A stretch of DNA of 64,000 nt from Pestalotiopsis fici W106-1 (taxonomy: Eukaryota > Ascomycota > Sordariomycetes > Amphisphaeriales > Sporocadaceae). Positions 12,567 through 22,601 of this stretch are shown one piece after another. The notes under the pieces are model-generated. The model worked only from the letters and a program-made list of their open reading frames with translations, had not been told where the DNA came from and did not search any database. Location of the stretch: the NCBI RefSeq assembly GCF_000516985.1, contig NW_006917099.1, positions 1,380,685 to 1,444,684 of the forward strand, given 5' to 3'. A program made the position numbers and the translations under genes. Every line of letters starts with the position of its first letter. Within the stretch, counting starts at the first letter, position 1.

Positions 12567-13904
12567 CTAAAATTGCTCTTTCGCCAGGGCATGCAATCTG
12601 CTTGACTCCACTCTGCCGTCTTTGATGACGGCAAGCAGGTGCTCTTTCGGCCTTTCGAATATCGTAATGTTTTCGAAGGGATTCGCGTTCAGCACAAGCA
12701 AGTCCGCCGCAAAATTCGGTTTGATTTGCCCGAGCATATTTTCCTTTCTGAGCAGCTTGGCTGCGTTGATGGTAGCCGTCCGGAGCGTTTCTACTGGACC
12801 AAGTACCTTGGAGAAGAGACGCAAACCTCTAGCCTGGGCTATGTGTAGGGGGCCAATAAGGTCGGTCCCGTAGCACAGTACTACACCTGATTTGGACGCG
12901 ATTCTGAGTGATTCGAGACCACTTCTCAAGACAATTTCATTCTTTGGCATCAGAGAAGGTGGGAGAAACCCAGCCCACTTGTCACTAGCCATCTCGGCGT
13001 ATGTGGCTAGCGTTGGAGTGAGATATACTCCTCGCTCTGCCATATACTGAGCGGTGGCCTCATCAATCAAATTGCCGTGCTCGATACCCATGACGCCATT
13101 GTCGACAGCCAGCCGTATTGCTTCTGGCGTGTAAGCGTGCGCGGTCACATAGGTACCGGCATTTTTGGCAACCGTGGTGATGGCCTCAATCTCTGCGGCC
13201 GTGAATTGCGTATGGTCAATGTGATCGGTCGGACTAGCGACGCCCCCACCGGCCATGATCTTGAGAAAGTCGGCACCACATCGTAGCTCTTCGCGCGCCC
13301 ACCGCAGGCACTGGGGAACGCCATCGACGACGCGCGCGACATTGGCAAAAATTTGACCGCCACAGCAGTCTCCCGACTCGGCCGCTGTGTGACTTGTGCG
13401 CATATCGCCATGGCCTCCCGTCTGAGAGAGCGCCATGCCGGCGAAAAACACCCGCGGACCGGCTATTACCCCGTCTGCTATAGCTTGCTTGATTGCTAGG
13501 GATGATCCAGCAGGGTCACGGATTGTCGTGAACCCACGGTTCAAGATGTCTCGACATAACAGCGGCTGGCGAATGGCAACTTCAGCCCGCGAAGCTTGAA
13601 CGATTCCGGTGAGGTTTGGAGGACCCGGAGGCAAATTTAGATGGCAGTGGCAATCGATTAATCGAGGGCAGAGATAGAAGTTGCTAGAATCTACCATCAC
13701 AGCCTCTGCTGCAATGTCGGGAGGCATGGGGCCCTCGATGGACACAATTTGTCCTCCGTGAAGAAGGACGTCCCGACCAGATATCACTTGACCCTTTTCA
13801 ACATCGACAATGTTTGCTTCTTTGAACAAGATGACTCGGGGTGCCGGTCGGTTGTAAGGACTTAGCAAGTCGTTAAGTGGTGAAGTATAATCAATGCCAG
13901 ACAT
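12567..13904 (-). CDS. Metal-dependent amidohydrolase (ochratoxinase / Xaa-dipeptidase-like)
   Basis: Single-exon 445-residue member of the amidohydrolase superfamily, imidazolonepropionase-related branch, which includes fungal ochratoxinase and bacterial Xaa-Arg/Lys and Xaa-Pro dipeptidases. It is expected to hydrolyse an amide or peptide bond with a two-metal centre. The ligands are visible: His86 and His88 in DCHCH, Lys215 in FLKIMAGGG (the carboxylated bridging Lys of the family), His256 in THAY, His276 in GIEHG and Asp348 in YGTD. The GGHGD and VASPTDHID segments also match this branch. There is no signal peptide, so the enzyme is probably cytosolic. It lies between two serine carboxypeptidase genes, which suggests peptide or amide substrates, but this is inference from position. 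It reads toward the first carboxypeptidase, with about 130 bp between their stop codons. Confidence 0.87.
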   Translation of the reverse strand: MSGIDYTSPLNDLLSPYNRPAPRVILFKEANIVDVEKGQVISGRDVLLHGGQIVSIEGPMPPDIAAEAVMVDSSNFYLCPRLIDCHCHLNLPPGPPNLTGIVQASRAEVAIRQPLLCRDILNRGFTTIRDPAGSSLAIKQAIADGVIAGPRVFFAGMALSQTGGHGDMRTSHTAAESGDCCGGQIFANVARVVDGVPQCLRWAREELRCGADFLKIMAGGGVASPTDHIDHTQFTAAEIEAITTVAKNAGTYVTAHAYTPEAIRLAVDNGVMGIEHGNLIDEATAQYMAERGVYLTPTLATYAEMASDKWAGFLPPSLMPKNEIVLRSGLESLRIASKSGVVLCYGTDLIGPLHIAQARGLRLFSKVLGPVETLRTATINAAKLLRKENMLGQIKPNFAADLLVLNANPFENITIFERPKEHLLAVIKDGRVESSRLHALAKEQF

Positions 13905-14362
13905 TGTGAGTCAGGTTGACGAAGCAGGTCAGGATTTGTACGACGTATTGAAGAAACTAAATCTCACTAAAGGCTCTCGATCGACAACAAGCTGGAACCA
14001 GAGATATAAGCTCGTATATCAAGAAAATTTGAAAACACAAAAAGATAAATACAGAGATCGGATACCAAAATTTCTAATTTGGGATCAAGGTGGAGCATCG
14101 CGGGACTATATCATAACAACGTTTCCCAAATATGGTCCTCGAAAGCGCCCCCTTTCCATACTGGGAAGGCTGCAGGCACACGATCTGCATAAGCTTAAAT
14201 GCTTTCAAAACTTGTTTGCAGTGACTATGATACAATCAATCTGGATTAGTACAAACGCAGAGGTGTATTCGATGCGGCTGAAGAACAAGTAATATAAAGG
14301 AAGCTGAAGGTCTAGTGGTTTTCATATCTTTCGAAAGGCAACCATGATTCCTTCCTTAATGG
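13905..14362. other. Spacer upstream of the amidohydrolase
   Basis: Contains the likely amidohydrolase promoter and the 3' flank of the second carboxypeptidase. A 132-codon plus-strand frame starts antisense to the amidohydrolase start. Its composition gives no sign of a real protein. Confidence 0.5.
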
Positions 14363-15954
14363 CTATAACTCATTCTCGATGATCTTGTGTGACTCCGATT
14401 CAACGGCAGCTCCAAATTGGTGCAGCCAAGTCTGCGCAAGTCTCAAGGCCCCGTTCGGGGACTGCGATGGTACTAATCTCCCCACGTTATCTACTTGTAC
14501 AAACCATATAATACCTTTGCCGCTTGAGGATGATGCGCTCTTCACGGAGCCTTTGAAGCCCAAGCCAAGCTCTGCGGCGTCCCTTGGTATGCTTGCACGC
14601 CATTCTTCTCCTACATGTCCGTCCAGAGAAACGTCCAGGGCCCTCTCTGCAAACGCGGGTGCGGCTAAGATGTCGTATGCGCCGTAGTACAGAAGGGTGC
14701 TTACGTTTTGATGCAAAAGCCGTTGAATGTCTTTTATACCCGAACCCGTCTCCCTGAGTAATGGAACACTGGGAGGTGTTACTACACCCTTGTAGACATG
14801 CTGGCGTGCTGCCTGTCGACCGATGAGTAGCTCGTCGCCTCCATATGCAGAAATGAAACTGTGCAGTGCAAGAACCCGGCTTATACCACAATCATCCGCT
14901 CGAGTATACTCATCGTCATGAAAACAGCGCGGGGACCGATTTGTCGAGTCATGCCGACCGTACAACGCGGCGCTCAAGATTCCATTCTCACACGTCAGAG
15001 CAGCTGTAGAGCACATAGGTCCTTCAGGATCGCGACCATCGAGGCAAGCTTGCTGCGATGCTGCACAGTCAGAAGACAGTGAAGCGAGCCGCGAATCGCA
15101 GTCTGCCCGACTGAACAGTGCCGGGAGCCCATTGGAAGCCGCACAGACCGTATCGCGGATTGCAGGAAGCTGCGATGGACTGTGGATGACGCCGTTCCCA
15201 ACGATGATAGACTCAAGAGGAATCAAAGCTGCAGCGTCGGATTTGGTGTTGTGCTCTATAATCGATTCGGCGATGGCAGGTAAAGAGCGTCCCGCAAAAG
15301 ACTGGCCTGCAAGGTGGAGTTTGCGTCCTAAAATGTGTGGAAAGGCCAAGTATAACAATTGGAGGGCTGATATAATGTCTCGCGCGGTACCGCCAAGATC
15401 GTCTGTGTGATTACCAGGACTATACCCGTCGTCTGCATAGGAAAAGCCAACGTCGACAGACTCGTCCAGATATATCATGTGTGCGGCTTGCGCCCAAGTA
15501 AACGGGTTCATTGTTGCTGACTGCCCGTCATTGCTCGCCAAACAGCTTCCAGTCTCCAGCATGGCTCCGAGAAGTGATGACTGACACGGACAGCCCGAGG
15601 TCCAAAGAATCACGGGGGCAGAGGCCAGACTATCTGGAACTAAACTCTGGTAGGCTACCAATATGAGCTAGTCAAAACTGGCAAATCGCATTGCTCCCCT
15701 ATAAACAGAAGAGCAGATTGGGAAGGCTTACAGAAAAATAAATGTTTATGGCCAATATCTATCCAACCATTGTAGGTAGGAGCTTGCCCATCGCAGACCT
15801 GCGCGCTCCGAAAGCGGATAGACAATGAGGGATCTATCGTTGACGAGTATTTGCGATATGGTTCTTCAGGTTGCACGACACCGCGTGCCGCTTGATCCAA
15901 GGAGCCTCTGCACAATTGCGCCCAAATGGCAAGAACAAGGAGAATCCACGACAT
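14363..15954 (-). CDS. Serine carboxypeptidase-like protein with broken active site (S10 pseudoenzyme)
   Basis: Paralogue of the carboxypeptidase at 10.8 kb. Exons on the complement: 15732-15954 and 14363-15654 (504 residues). A signal peptide (ILLVLAIWAQLCRG) is present. The nucleophile region is GQSFAG, so Ser is kept but the usual Glu before it, a substrate-carboxylate contact in carboxypeptidase Y, is Gln. The Asp region YGAYDILAAP is kept. The His motif AGH(M/L)VP is VGRLVP here: the catalytic His is Arg (codon AGA at 14477-14479). The oxyanion segment is TSGCPCQSS in place of NGGPGCSS. The frame is otherwise intact and Cys-rich like the family, which argues for a retained non-catalytic protein over a decaying one. 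The acceptor of the single intron (TTGGTAG) was chosen because it keeps frame; the exon-1 end is clear. Confidence 0.8.
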
Positions 15955-17214
15955 ATCTATGGCTTGGACATTGAATTGCAGTCATGAAAAGTGTAGAGAT
16001 TATGCTCCTACGCACTGATTATCACACAAATAGATACTGCCATTGCCCTTGACTACCTAGTCTATCTTGGTTGAAATGATGGACAACGCTTGCCACTAGC
16101 CATATATGGGTCGCTTAAGCGCCCTCTGACAAGTCCATCAACCTGCCAGCAATCAACAATCTGGATGAGAGCCAGGCGCTCCCCTCCCTAGACGGTTCTC
16201 AACGGGAGCATGCAATCAGTCTCGACAAGACATGACCGGAGTGGTGGTTTCTACCTAGTTTCGTCGTAAGTACATTGCGCTGCATGGATTTGGTGACCAA
16301 ACAGCCGTACACGATTGAGCAACTTTATCGCGCAAAGGTGGTCGAGTTGTTGACCTAAATACCAGAGCCATTGATCTGGGAAAAAAGGTCGACTCTGGAT
16401 GAGGAGATTGCTTTGAGTTGAACTTTCTTCAGTAGGCGTCTCCATCGAGCTCAAAAGGCGCAGAGTTGCACATACCGGCCACGGTACAGCCATGACCTTG
16501 ATTCTAGAATGGGTCCCGGTCCCAGGCCTTGGCCCTCCCCCGAGATCCTAAAAGTTTCCATCCTTCCCGTCGGGATGTTCCCCGCAAATGGGCTGCAGAT
16601 GCCATCGGCAGCCAGCGCCCGAGGCTCCCCACATGCCACATGTTTTCCGCTTAGCTGTTTTGCCTGTCCGGGCGTTACCCCACTACAGATCTTGCGATGA
16701 AGGGTGCTGTGAGGTCACTTGCAAGTCCTCCAGTTCCAATCCACCAGGCCATTGTACCTAGGCACAAAATGAGGGCAAACAATGATAGTTTAGGCTCGAT
16801 CATCTTGGAAAATCACTGGAGAAATTACCATTGCCGGCATGATTACTACCAATAAGCATCTGACAAATACCGAAACTCCGAGAAAAATCATCGGTGCTAA
16901 GGTGGGAATAACAAATCCATATTGTCTCCACTTGCGTAGAAGTTCGAGGCGGATTTAGGTCCGCATTGTCGACCAAGACGCCCCTCCCGAGCAGAAAACA
17001 TTCAATGCGTTGCGTTCCGAGGCCGGAGAGGCAAAGATGGAATGATTATGTCTGTAAATATATAATGCTCCTCTTGTGCACTTGCTTCCTCTGACATCTT
17101 CCCCATATACCCGAAAGTAAACCTGCTCCAACGCTTCCACATCCTACGTCACTCCCCCTAACCGCTTTATCCACGATATCAACCGCAGAAATACACGGAA
17201 AAGAAAAAAGCAAC
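15955..17214. other. 1.26-kb intergenic region
   Basis: Divergent spacer between the carboxypeptidase-like gene and the isocitrate lyase-superfamily gene. Only short frames without family features were seen. The last 100 bases before 17215 look like a 5' UTR. Confidence 0.5.
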
Positions 17215-18203
17215 ATGGCACCTGCACAGACAAAGGGAGCCGCAAAGCTCCGCGAGCTCATTGCCAACCCAGAAAAGATTGTTGTCGCTCCCGGTGTTCA
17301 CGATGGTCTCACAGCACGGATGGCGTTGAACGTGGGATTTGATGCCCTTTACATGGTGAGTTTTCGGTAGCGTCCGTGATAACACACACACAAGGGCCAG
17401 TACTAAGACCAAAACAGACTGGTGCCGGAACAGCAGCATCGCGTCTGGGACAACCGGACCTGGGTCTCACGACCGTCGACGACATGGCCACCAATGCCGG
17501 CATGATTGCTGGACTGGACCGGGACGTGCCCGTGATCGCCGATGCCGACACGGGTTTCGGTGGCCCGCTCATGGTGGCCCGCACGACGGAAAAGTACATC
17601 CTGCAGGGCGTCGCCGGTTTCCACATTGAGGACCAAATCACCACCAAGCGCTGCGGTCACCTGATGGGCAAGGAGCTCGTCGACGTCGACACGTACGGGG
17701 CGCGCATCCGGGCCGCCGCCCACGCCCGCGAGCGCATGGGCCAGGATATCGTCATCATTGCCCGCACCGACGCGCTGCAGTCGCTAGGCTTTGACGAGGC
17801 CATTTTCCGCCTCAAGGCCGCCGTCAAGGCGGGCGCCGACGTGGCCTTCCTCGAGGGCATGACGGACAAGGACCAGATGGCGCGCGTCGTCAAGGAAATG
17901 GCACCCACACCGTGCTTCCTCAACATGGTCGGCGGCGGTCTCACGCCCCTCATCAACGCCAAAGAGGCCCAGGACCTCGGCTTCAAGATTGTCATTTGGC
18001 CCCTCCTCGGCCTCACCTCGGTCTACATTGCCACCCGCGAGTTCTGCAAGGAACTCAAGGAGACGGGCGAGATCAAGAACCGATACGGCTCCGACGGCAA
18101 AATTGATGGTGGCGTGCGTGACGTCTTTGAGCTGTGCGGTCTGTCAAAGTGCAGCGCATTTGACCAGGAAATGGGTGGAACCAGTTTCTCCAAGGGTGTA
18201 TAA
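17215..18203 (+). CDS. PEP mutase / isocitrate lyase superfamily enzyme (oxaloacetate hydrolase or 2,3-dimethylmalate lyase-like)
   Basis: TIM-barrel C-C or C-P lyase of the ICL/PEPM superfamily. Exons 17215-17355 and 17418-18203 (308 residues, phase 0 junction). Motifs: GAGTAASRLGQPD near residue 50, the Mg-binding VIADADTGFGG, HIEDQ, and KRCGHL, the ICL-type active-site loop with the catalytic Cys. IIARTDA and VAFLEG follow. Relatives include oxaloacetate acetylhydrolase (oxalate formation), methylisocitrate lyase and 2,3-dimethylmalate lyase. The substrate cannot be fixed without structural comparison. The downstream part is markedly GC-rich in third positions, unlike the genes around it. 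There is no targeting signal, so it is probably cytosolic. Its stop codon is about 100 bp from the convergent zeta-like gene. Confidence 0.86.
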
Positions 18204-18304
18204 GCCATGTTAATTTCATATAAAGAGATACCACTAATTAAAAATCGTTAAATTAAGAGTCGGCCGCTGAACATACTCGATACACAATGATTCCCTAGGT
18301 GTCC

Positions 18305-19312
18305 TCATGGGATATCGAGCCCCAAGCTCAAATCTACTTGGGTCCCAAATCGTACATTCGCGGTGGATATCCTTGGCAACGCCAAGTCTCTCAATTGCCT
18401 TTCATCACTAGTAATGTCAAAGAAACTAGTAAGATGTCCAATCTCGGGAATACTGGACTTTGGTATAGTGCTGCCGTCTTTCTGCAATTCTTTAATATCC
18501 TCCTCTGCCGCCCTTTGCTCTGCCGGTAAAATGCCGCAATTTCGTTCAAACAGTAGAGCATCGACGGCACTGCCCTTCTTTACCCACGAGCCATTGACCT
18601 TTTCGTTGGTGTACGCCACGAGATTTCCCCGGCGTACCACGACCACCTGGTCAACGGCACTCGATTCATCGACGAACCGAGCTGCATTGACCAGATTCGC
18701 ACAAGTTTCATCATGAGGAAGCTGCGGCAATCCCCAAGACCTGTCAGACTGCTCGCGCTCGCGCAAGTGATCATTATTATAGCGCGTCAGAACCCCAATC
18801 CAGCTGAGAGCCTCGGGGACCGCCAGGATCATGACCTCGACGCGGTAGCCGGCGTCGTGCAGGGTCTGCGTGAGCTCGCAAAAGTCCTCTGGGAACCGGC
18901 ACGCCATCTCGGCCAGGACGTCGGCGCGGCGCTCCATGGCGTGCGCAACGCCCATGGCCAGCCAGGCGCGGTCGTCGGCCTTGGTCACCATGCTTGCGTG
19001 CATGGGCTTTTCGGACAGCAGCTGTTCCCAGGATGAATGGAATTCCTTGTACTTGTTGGCAATAAGGTGCGCCGGCTCGCCGCGGCGCCCTTGCATCACT
19101 TGCTTAATTGTCGGTGCTGCGCGTGTCTTGCCTGCACCCAGCTGTCCGATGATAAACACGGCCAGCGGTGGCCGATCTTCGTGACCCACATTGTCCGGGC
19201 TCTGCAGATGGCCGAGGTACTTGGGGACGATTTGCTCGAGGAATATGCGTCGCGACTCGGCGTCGCTCAGTTTGAAAGACTCCACGTATGATTCAGTAAC
19301 CGCCATGGTCAT
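18305..19312 (-). CDS. Zeta-toxin-domain P-loop protein
   Basis: Single-exon 335-residue protein of the zeta toxin/UDP-N-acetylglucosamine kinase-like family found as stand-alone genes in many fungi. The N-terminal third holds a perfect Walker A motif (IIGQLGAGKT). The next family segment, normally an Asp-containing D-x-Y-(K/R)-x-x-HP, reads NKYKEFHSSW, so the presumed catalytic Asp is Asn and HP is HS. The downstream VLAEMACRFPEDF matches the family's Glu-containing segment, and YRVEVMILAVPEALS plus a GVLTRY motif follow. About 100 residues past the domain are unclassified. There is no antitoxin gene nearby, and fungal copies are not known to form toxin-antitoxin pairs. It may be an altered or inactive kinase. 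Confidence in the family is good, in activity low. Confidence 0.8.
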   Translation of the reverse strand: MTMAVTESYVESFKLSDAESRRIFLEQIVPKYLGHLQSPDNVGHEDRPPLAVFIIGQLGAGKTRAAPTIKQVMQGRRGEPAHLIANKYKEFHSSWEQLLSEKPMHASMVTKADDRAWLAMGVAHAMERRADVLAEMACRFPEDFCELTQTLHDAGYRVEVMILAVPEALSWIGVLTRYNNDHLREREQSDRSWGLPQLPHDETCANLVNAARFVDESSAVDQVVVVRRGNLVAYTNEKVNGSWVKKGSAVDALLFERNCGILPAEQRAAEEDIKELQKDGSTIPKSSIPEIGHLTSFFDITSDERQLRDLALPRISTANVRFGTQVDLSLGLDIP

Positions 19313-20284
19313 TCAATCAACATTAAACGCTGAGAAATTTCTCAATTTTTGAAAGATTAATACAAAAATATCAATGACGACAGAAACTCGTCGCGGTAAG
19401 TGTGTCCTCAGCTTACGCTGGGAAATCCTTCGGGCTTCCTATCGTGGCTTTTTTGGAGTCCCGAGGCGGGGGCCGAAAAACAAGACCAAGATAGATGCCC
19501 AAGATGCCTAGGTTAGTAGGTAGCTATTTGGGTAGGGTCATGCTTGTGTAACTGGCGGCATGAGCCCGGCAGTGCTACTCGACCAGTAAAATCATTGTGC
19601 CATACCCCAAAATTCGGAGGCCTCAATCGTTATGGCTGGCTTGGGTGAGAATATTTGGAGCGTATATACCTACTTGCTACCCAGTATGCTGCTGGATTTT
19701 GGTGCACACCGCCAGTGCCTCCAATAGACCAACGGGCATGGTCATCATTTGTAGATTGACATATTTTGAAGCCCTTTCTTGCTTGTGGTTGACTGGGCTT
19801 GTAAACCTTGAGGATTCCACTATATAACGGTCCAGAATGTGCAAGGACTAAACATTTTGCGCTTGCCCAAGGAGAAAAAGGTTACATCGCTCCAAAGCAA
19901 TGCATGCGACCAGACTATAGTCATTCTCGGATACAAAGTACCCGCCGGCGTGGGCATATTCTGAGTTGTAGCAATTGCTCATTAGGTACCCAATGCTCAT
20001 TGTGATTTTCTTTTGTCGTATCCCAAATGATCCAAACAAGGACGGTCTGGATGAAAAATGGAGCAACAAAGGCAAAATCATGGACAATGAAAATTTTAGT
20101 TCGTCCTTTCTCTAGGACAATACGTATTGTCCCGCCGCAAATAGGCTTTGTAGGTCGCATGAGTATAACTTGGCCCGCAATGTTGCCGGTCTTGGGGATG
20201 CTCAAACACACAATCAGCACAGTTCTCACAAGGATCTCCGGGTAAGACCAGGTCAACAGCAGTGCCAGAGCTTTTGCATCAATA
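19313..20284. other. Intergenic region, about 1 kb
   Basis: No supported gene. A 146-codon minus-strand frame (19921-20361) has several hydrophobic stretches but overlaps the next plus-strand Cys-rich frame. At most one of the two is real. Confidence 0.4.
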
Positions 20285-20722
20285 ATGTCGAGCTCTACGT
20301 CCTCCAACAAGATCTCCGCCTTCAAGGCTGCCCGGTGCGATCTTCTCGTGGATGAGATCAAGTACGACAGCTGCGGACACTGTTTTTACACCATGCTAGA
20401 CCACTCGCTCGGGCGCACTGGCGACCGCCGCGCCGCGAGGCACCCAAAGTGCCCAAAGTGCGCCATTGACGGTAAGTGTCTCGTCTGCCTCCAGCCCTGG
20501 GACGACTGTGCAGCAGAAGCCTGCCGGCACTGCGACACCTTTTTCGAGGAGGGGATCTTGTACAGTCGTGTCAAGAAGCTGCATGACTTGGGACTTGGTA
20601 TCAGAGATGACCGACCATCTTTGTTTCGGGTTTTGAGGAGTCGTGAGCTGGAGATGTGGGAGCGTCGGTTGACCCGACCAGCACTTCCCAAAAAGAAGAC
20701 AGTGACGGGCCCCTACAGGTAA
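20285..20722 (+). CDS. Small Cys-rich hypothetical protein
   Basis: A 145-codon frame of unknown family. It carries paired cysteines: CGHC near residue 35, CPKC near 57, CLVC near 66, then C-x4-C-x2-C near 75-85, a spacing suggestive of one or two bound zinc ions. A basic C-terminus (PALPKKK) follows. No RING or known finger consensus is matched exactly. It lies in a repeat-rich, fragment-rich stretch, and an overlapping antisense frame exists, so it may be a partial or spurious gene. Confidence 0.35.
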   Translation: MSSSTSSNKISAFKAARCDLLVDEIKYDSCGHCFYTMLDHSLGRTGDRRAARHPKCPKCAIDGKCLVCLQPWDDCAAEACRHCDTFFEEGILYSRVKKLHDLGLGIRDDRPSLFRVLRSRELEMWERRLTRPALPKKKTVTGPYR

Positions 20723-20981
20723 TATGTGTCGATGAATTGTAGTTGAATATACTTGAACCTTGTTTCAATAATGTAGTAAGCATAAGATTGGGCAATATGG
20801 CATAGGATCCGGCCCAAGAATGGTTCTATTTTCATCTAGTGAATGTATCTCTGCTGTGAAATCCAAAGACGTCCAAGGTAATTACCAAGCGTCTCATCAA
20901 CGCTGGACCTGGCGTCTATGCTTTGCAGTCCCGATATATGTCAACTTGAAGCTTACACATTGGCGGGTAGTAGACAGGCTC

Positions 20982-21522
20982 TCAGAACCTACAAATGGTA
21001 CTGGGTAGACTGGGTTTGCCGTATGCGCCGTCGACTTCATTCAGAAACACCTGAAGGTCTCTGCGCTCCGCTGGGACCAATTGAGGATCACACAACTCGT
21101 CTTGTACCTTTTCAGGGGTCCATAGTAGTCTCCAACATGTGGCAGCATGGGTGAAGCTTACCTTGAGATAGGGCTCGAGGTGACGCACGAGTGTATCAAG
21201 CTCAGTGCCCGTCAGGAACTTGCCATACCTACCTGCAATGCAGATGGTGGCAATGTATGTTCCTGGACCGTCAATGGTATAGATCTCCTTGTCAAGATAC
21301 CCCAAAACCGTCTTGAGACACTTGGTCAAGGGAGCTGTGACCCCAAGGACTGCTGCCTGAATAAGGTGCCTGGGTATATTATGAACTAGCGTCATAACGA
21401 GGCTCATATTGTTGAGGATTTTCTCATACTAGACTCTTCCTGGTTCTGTTTTTCTTCAGCGCCGCCCTTTTTGGCCTCGGCGATTACTTCGATATACTGA
21501 ACAACATCTGCAAGGCTGCCCC
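20982..21522 (-). pseudogene. Gene fragment, 5' part lost at repeat
   Basis: Coding-like minus-strand sequence. An upstream piece (about 21419-21522, reading ADVVQYIEVIAEAKKGG) is in a different frame from the main piece (20982-21407, with KCLKTVLGYLDKEIYTIDG and TGTELDTLVRHLEPYL). A 44-nt GTATGAG..CTAG intron could join them. A 54-nt GTAAGCTT..AAAAG intron may lie inside the main piece. No ATG precedes the first piece. A stop occurs exactly where the dispersed repeat begins, so the gene has lost its 5' end. No family was recognised. It could be a rearranged remnant or the end of a gene broken by misassembly at the adjacent gap. Confidence 0.45.
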
Positions 21523-21529
21523 GTTCAGC

Positions 21530-21870
21530 CCCTCAGAGGGAGATGGTGACGGTGTTGATGTAACCAGTGTGGCCGATGTGGCCGGTTTGGAGCTTGACGG
21601 TATTGATGTACCCAGTGTGGCCGATGTGGTCGGTTAGATGGTGACGGTGTTGATGTAACCAGTGTGGCCGATGTGGTCGGTTTGGAGCTTGCAAGTGTAT
21701 AAAGCATCAGAAGGCAACCCGGTTTTTTATTTNNNNNNNNNNNNNNNNNNNNNNNNNNNNNNNNNNNNNNNNNNNNNNNNNNNNNNNNNNNNNNNNNNNN
21801 NNNNNNNNNNNNNNNNNNNNNNNNNNNNNNNNTTTTCTCTCTTTCTCTCCTTTTTTTTTTAAAAAAAAAT
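21530..21870 (+). repeat. Dispersed repeat, copy 2 (gapped), with 54-bp units
   Basis: Bases 21540-21692 hold three partial tandem copies of a roughly 54-bp unit beginning GACGGTGTTGATGTAACCAG and containing GTGGCCGATGTGGYCGGTT. The third runs into the AAGCATCAGAAGGCAACCCG segment shared with copy 1 at 7.9 kb. A 100-N gap then replaces the T-rich array, and 21833-21870 is a leftover pyrimidine tract. The right-hand conserved end seen in copies 1 and 3 is absent here: the sequence passes straight into a truncated BTB gene. Confidence 0.75.
21733..21832. other. Assembly gap (100 N)
   Basis: Exactly 100 Ns inside the low-complexity array of the repeat. Round 100-N gaps are a common placeholder for unknown length, so the distance and even the adjacency of the two flanks are unproven. 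Confidence 0.97.
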
Positions 21871-22211
21871 CCTAGGCGGAGCTTTATAATTTCAGTATGA
21901 TCCTCAAGGAGCTCGACAACATCTTGGGTTGATTCTCGACAGTTTCCGAACAGCATTGCCTTTATGACAGGAGACCATCGTGCCAGTGCCCATAAGCAAA
22001 CGCGAAAGCACATTGCTTCGTCATGCTTGTGACCTCCGCCGATGAGTTCGCACCCACTTGCGCCAACGACTAAAATCAGATCACCAAGCTCGTCAATGTC
22101 GATAATGGACGGGTCCCTGACCACAAACGGGCAAATATCCGTGTCACCGGAATGGGCATCTTCGGACATTTGGTCTTGCATCTCGATTGATTCATCGACG
22201 TCGAAATCCAT
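21871..22211 (-). pseudogene. Truncated BTB/POZ-like gene
   Basis: The N-terminal 110 or so codons match the start of the BTB genes at 22.6 and 31.4 kb: PFVVRDPSIIDIDELGDLILVVG, a histidine/glutamate linker, then FRVCLWALARWSPVIKAMLFG and an acidic EDHTEIIKL. The match ends at the pyrimidine tract of the dispersed repeat, where intact paralogues continue into the helical part of the BTB fold. The remaining 300 residues are not found nearby. The start ATG and frame up to the break are intact. Confidence 0.75.
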
Positions 22212-22601
22212 GTGACTTGCCGTGGTGTTGATGTGTCAATCCGTAGCAAGAAACCGAGATGGAAGAACTGTTAGAGACTTGTAGTTGGTTGATTTTCTCT
22301 GCATCGGGTTGTGGTTGTGAACAGATGGGGGCAAATAGTGCAAACGCGAGTGTCCGTGGTAATCGACTTTGGTGGTACTTTGCCGTTTCACACAACTCTC
22401 TACACATCACGATAATGCAGACAATCAATGTACATGATCACACATTTGAAACGCGAGAAGCTATGATTTACCATGTCATTCTTTCTTGATTTCTCTATAG
22501 TAAATCCGCTTTGAAAGTTCCTATAGCTGGGTCTATGCAATTTGCTACCAGAATACAGATCATCACCCACCAAAGACAACTGTGGCGGATTTACACGATT
22601 T
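22212..22601. other. Spacer between BTB genes
   Basis: Likely promoter of the truncated BTB copy plus 3' flank of the intact one. Nothing else was seen. Confidence 0.5.

Noticed and set aside
13894..14292. 132-codon plus-strand frame upstream of the amidohydrolase
   Set aside because: It starts antisense to the amidohydrolase start, has no domain-like pattern and sits in a promoter region.
18305..19312. A toxin-antitoxin module
   Set aside because: No antitoxin-like neighbour exists, and lone zeta-like genes are ordinary in fungi.
19921..20361. 146-codon minus-strand frame with hydrophobic stretches
   Set aside because: It overlaps the Cys-rich plus-strand frame, has no recognisable family and no splice support. 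Left undecided, not annotated.
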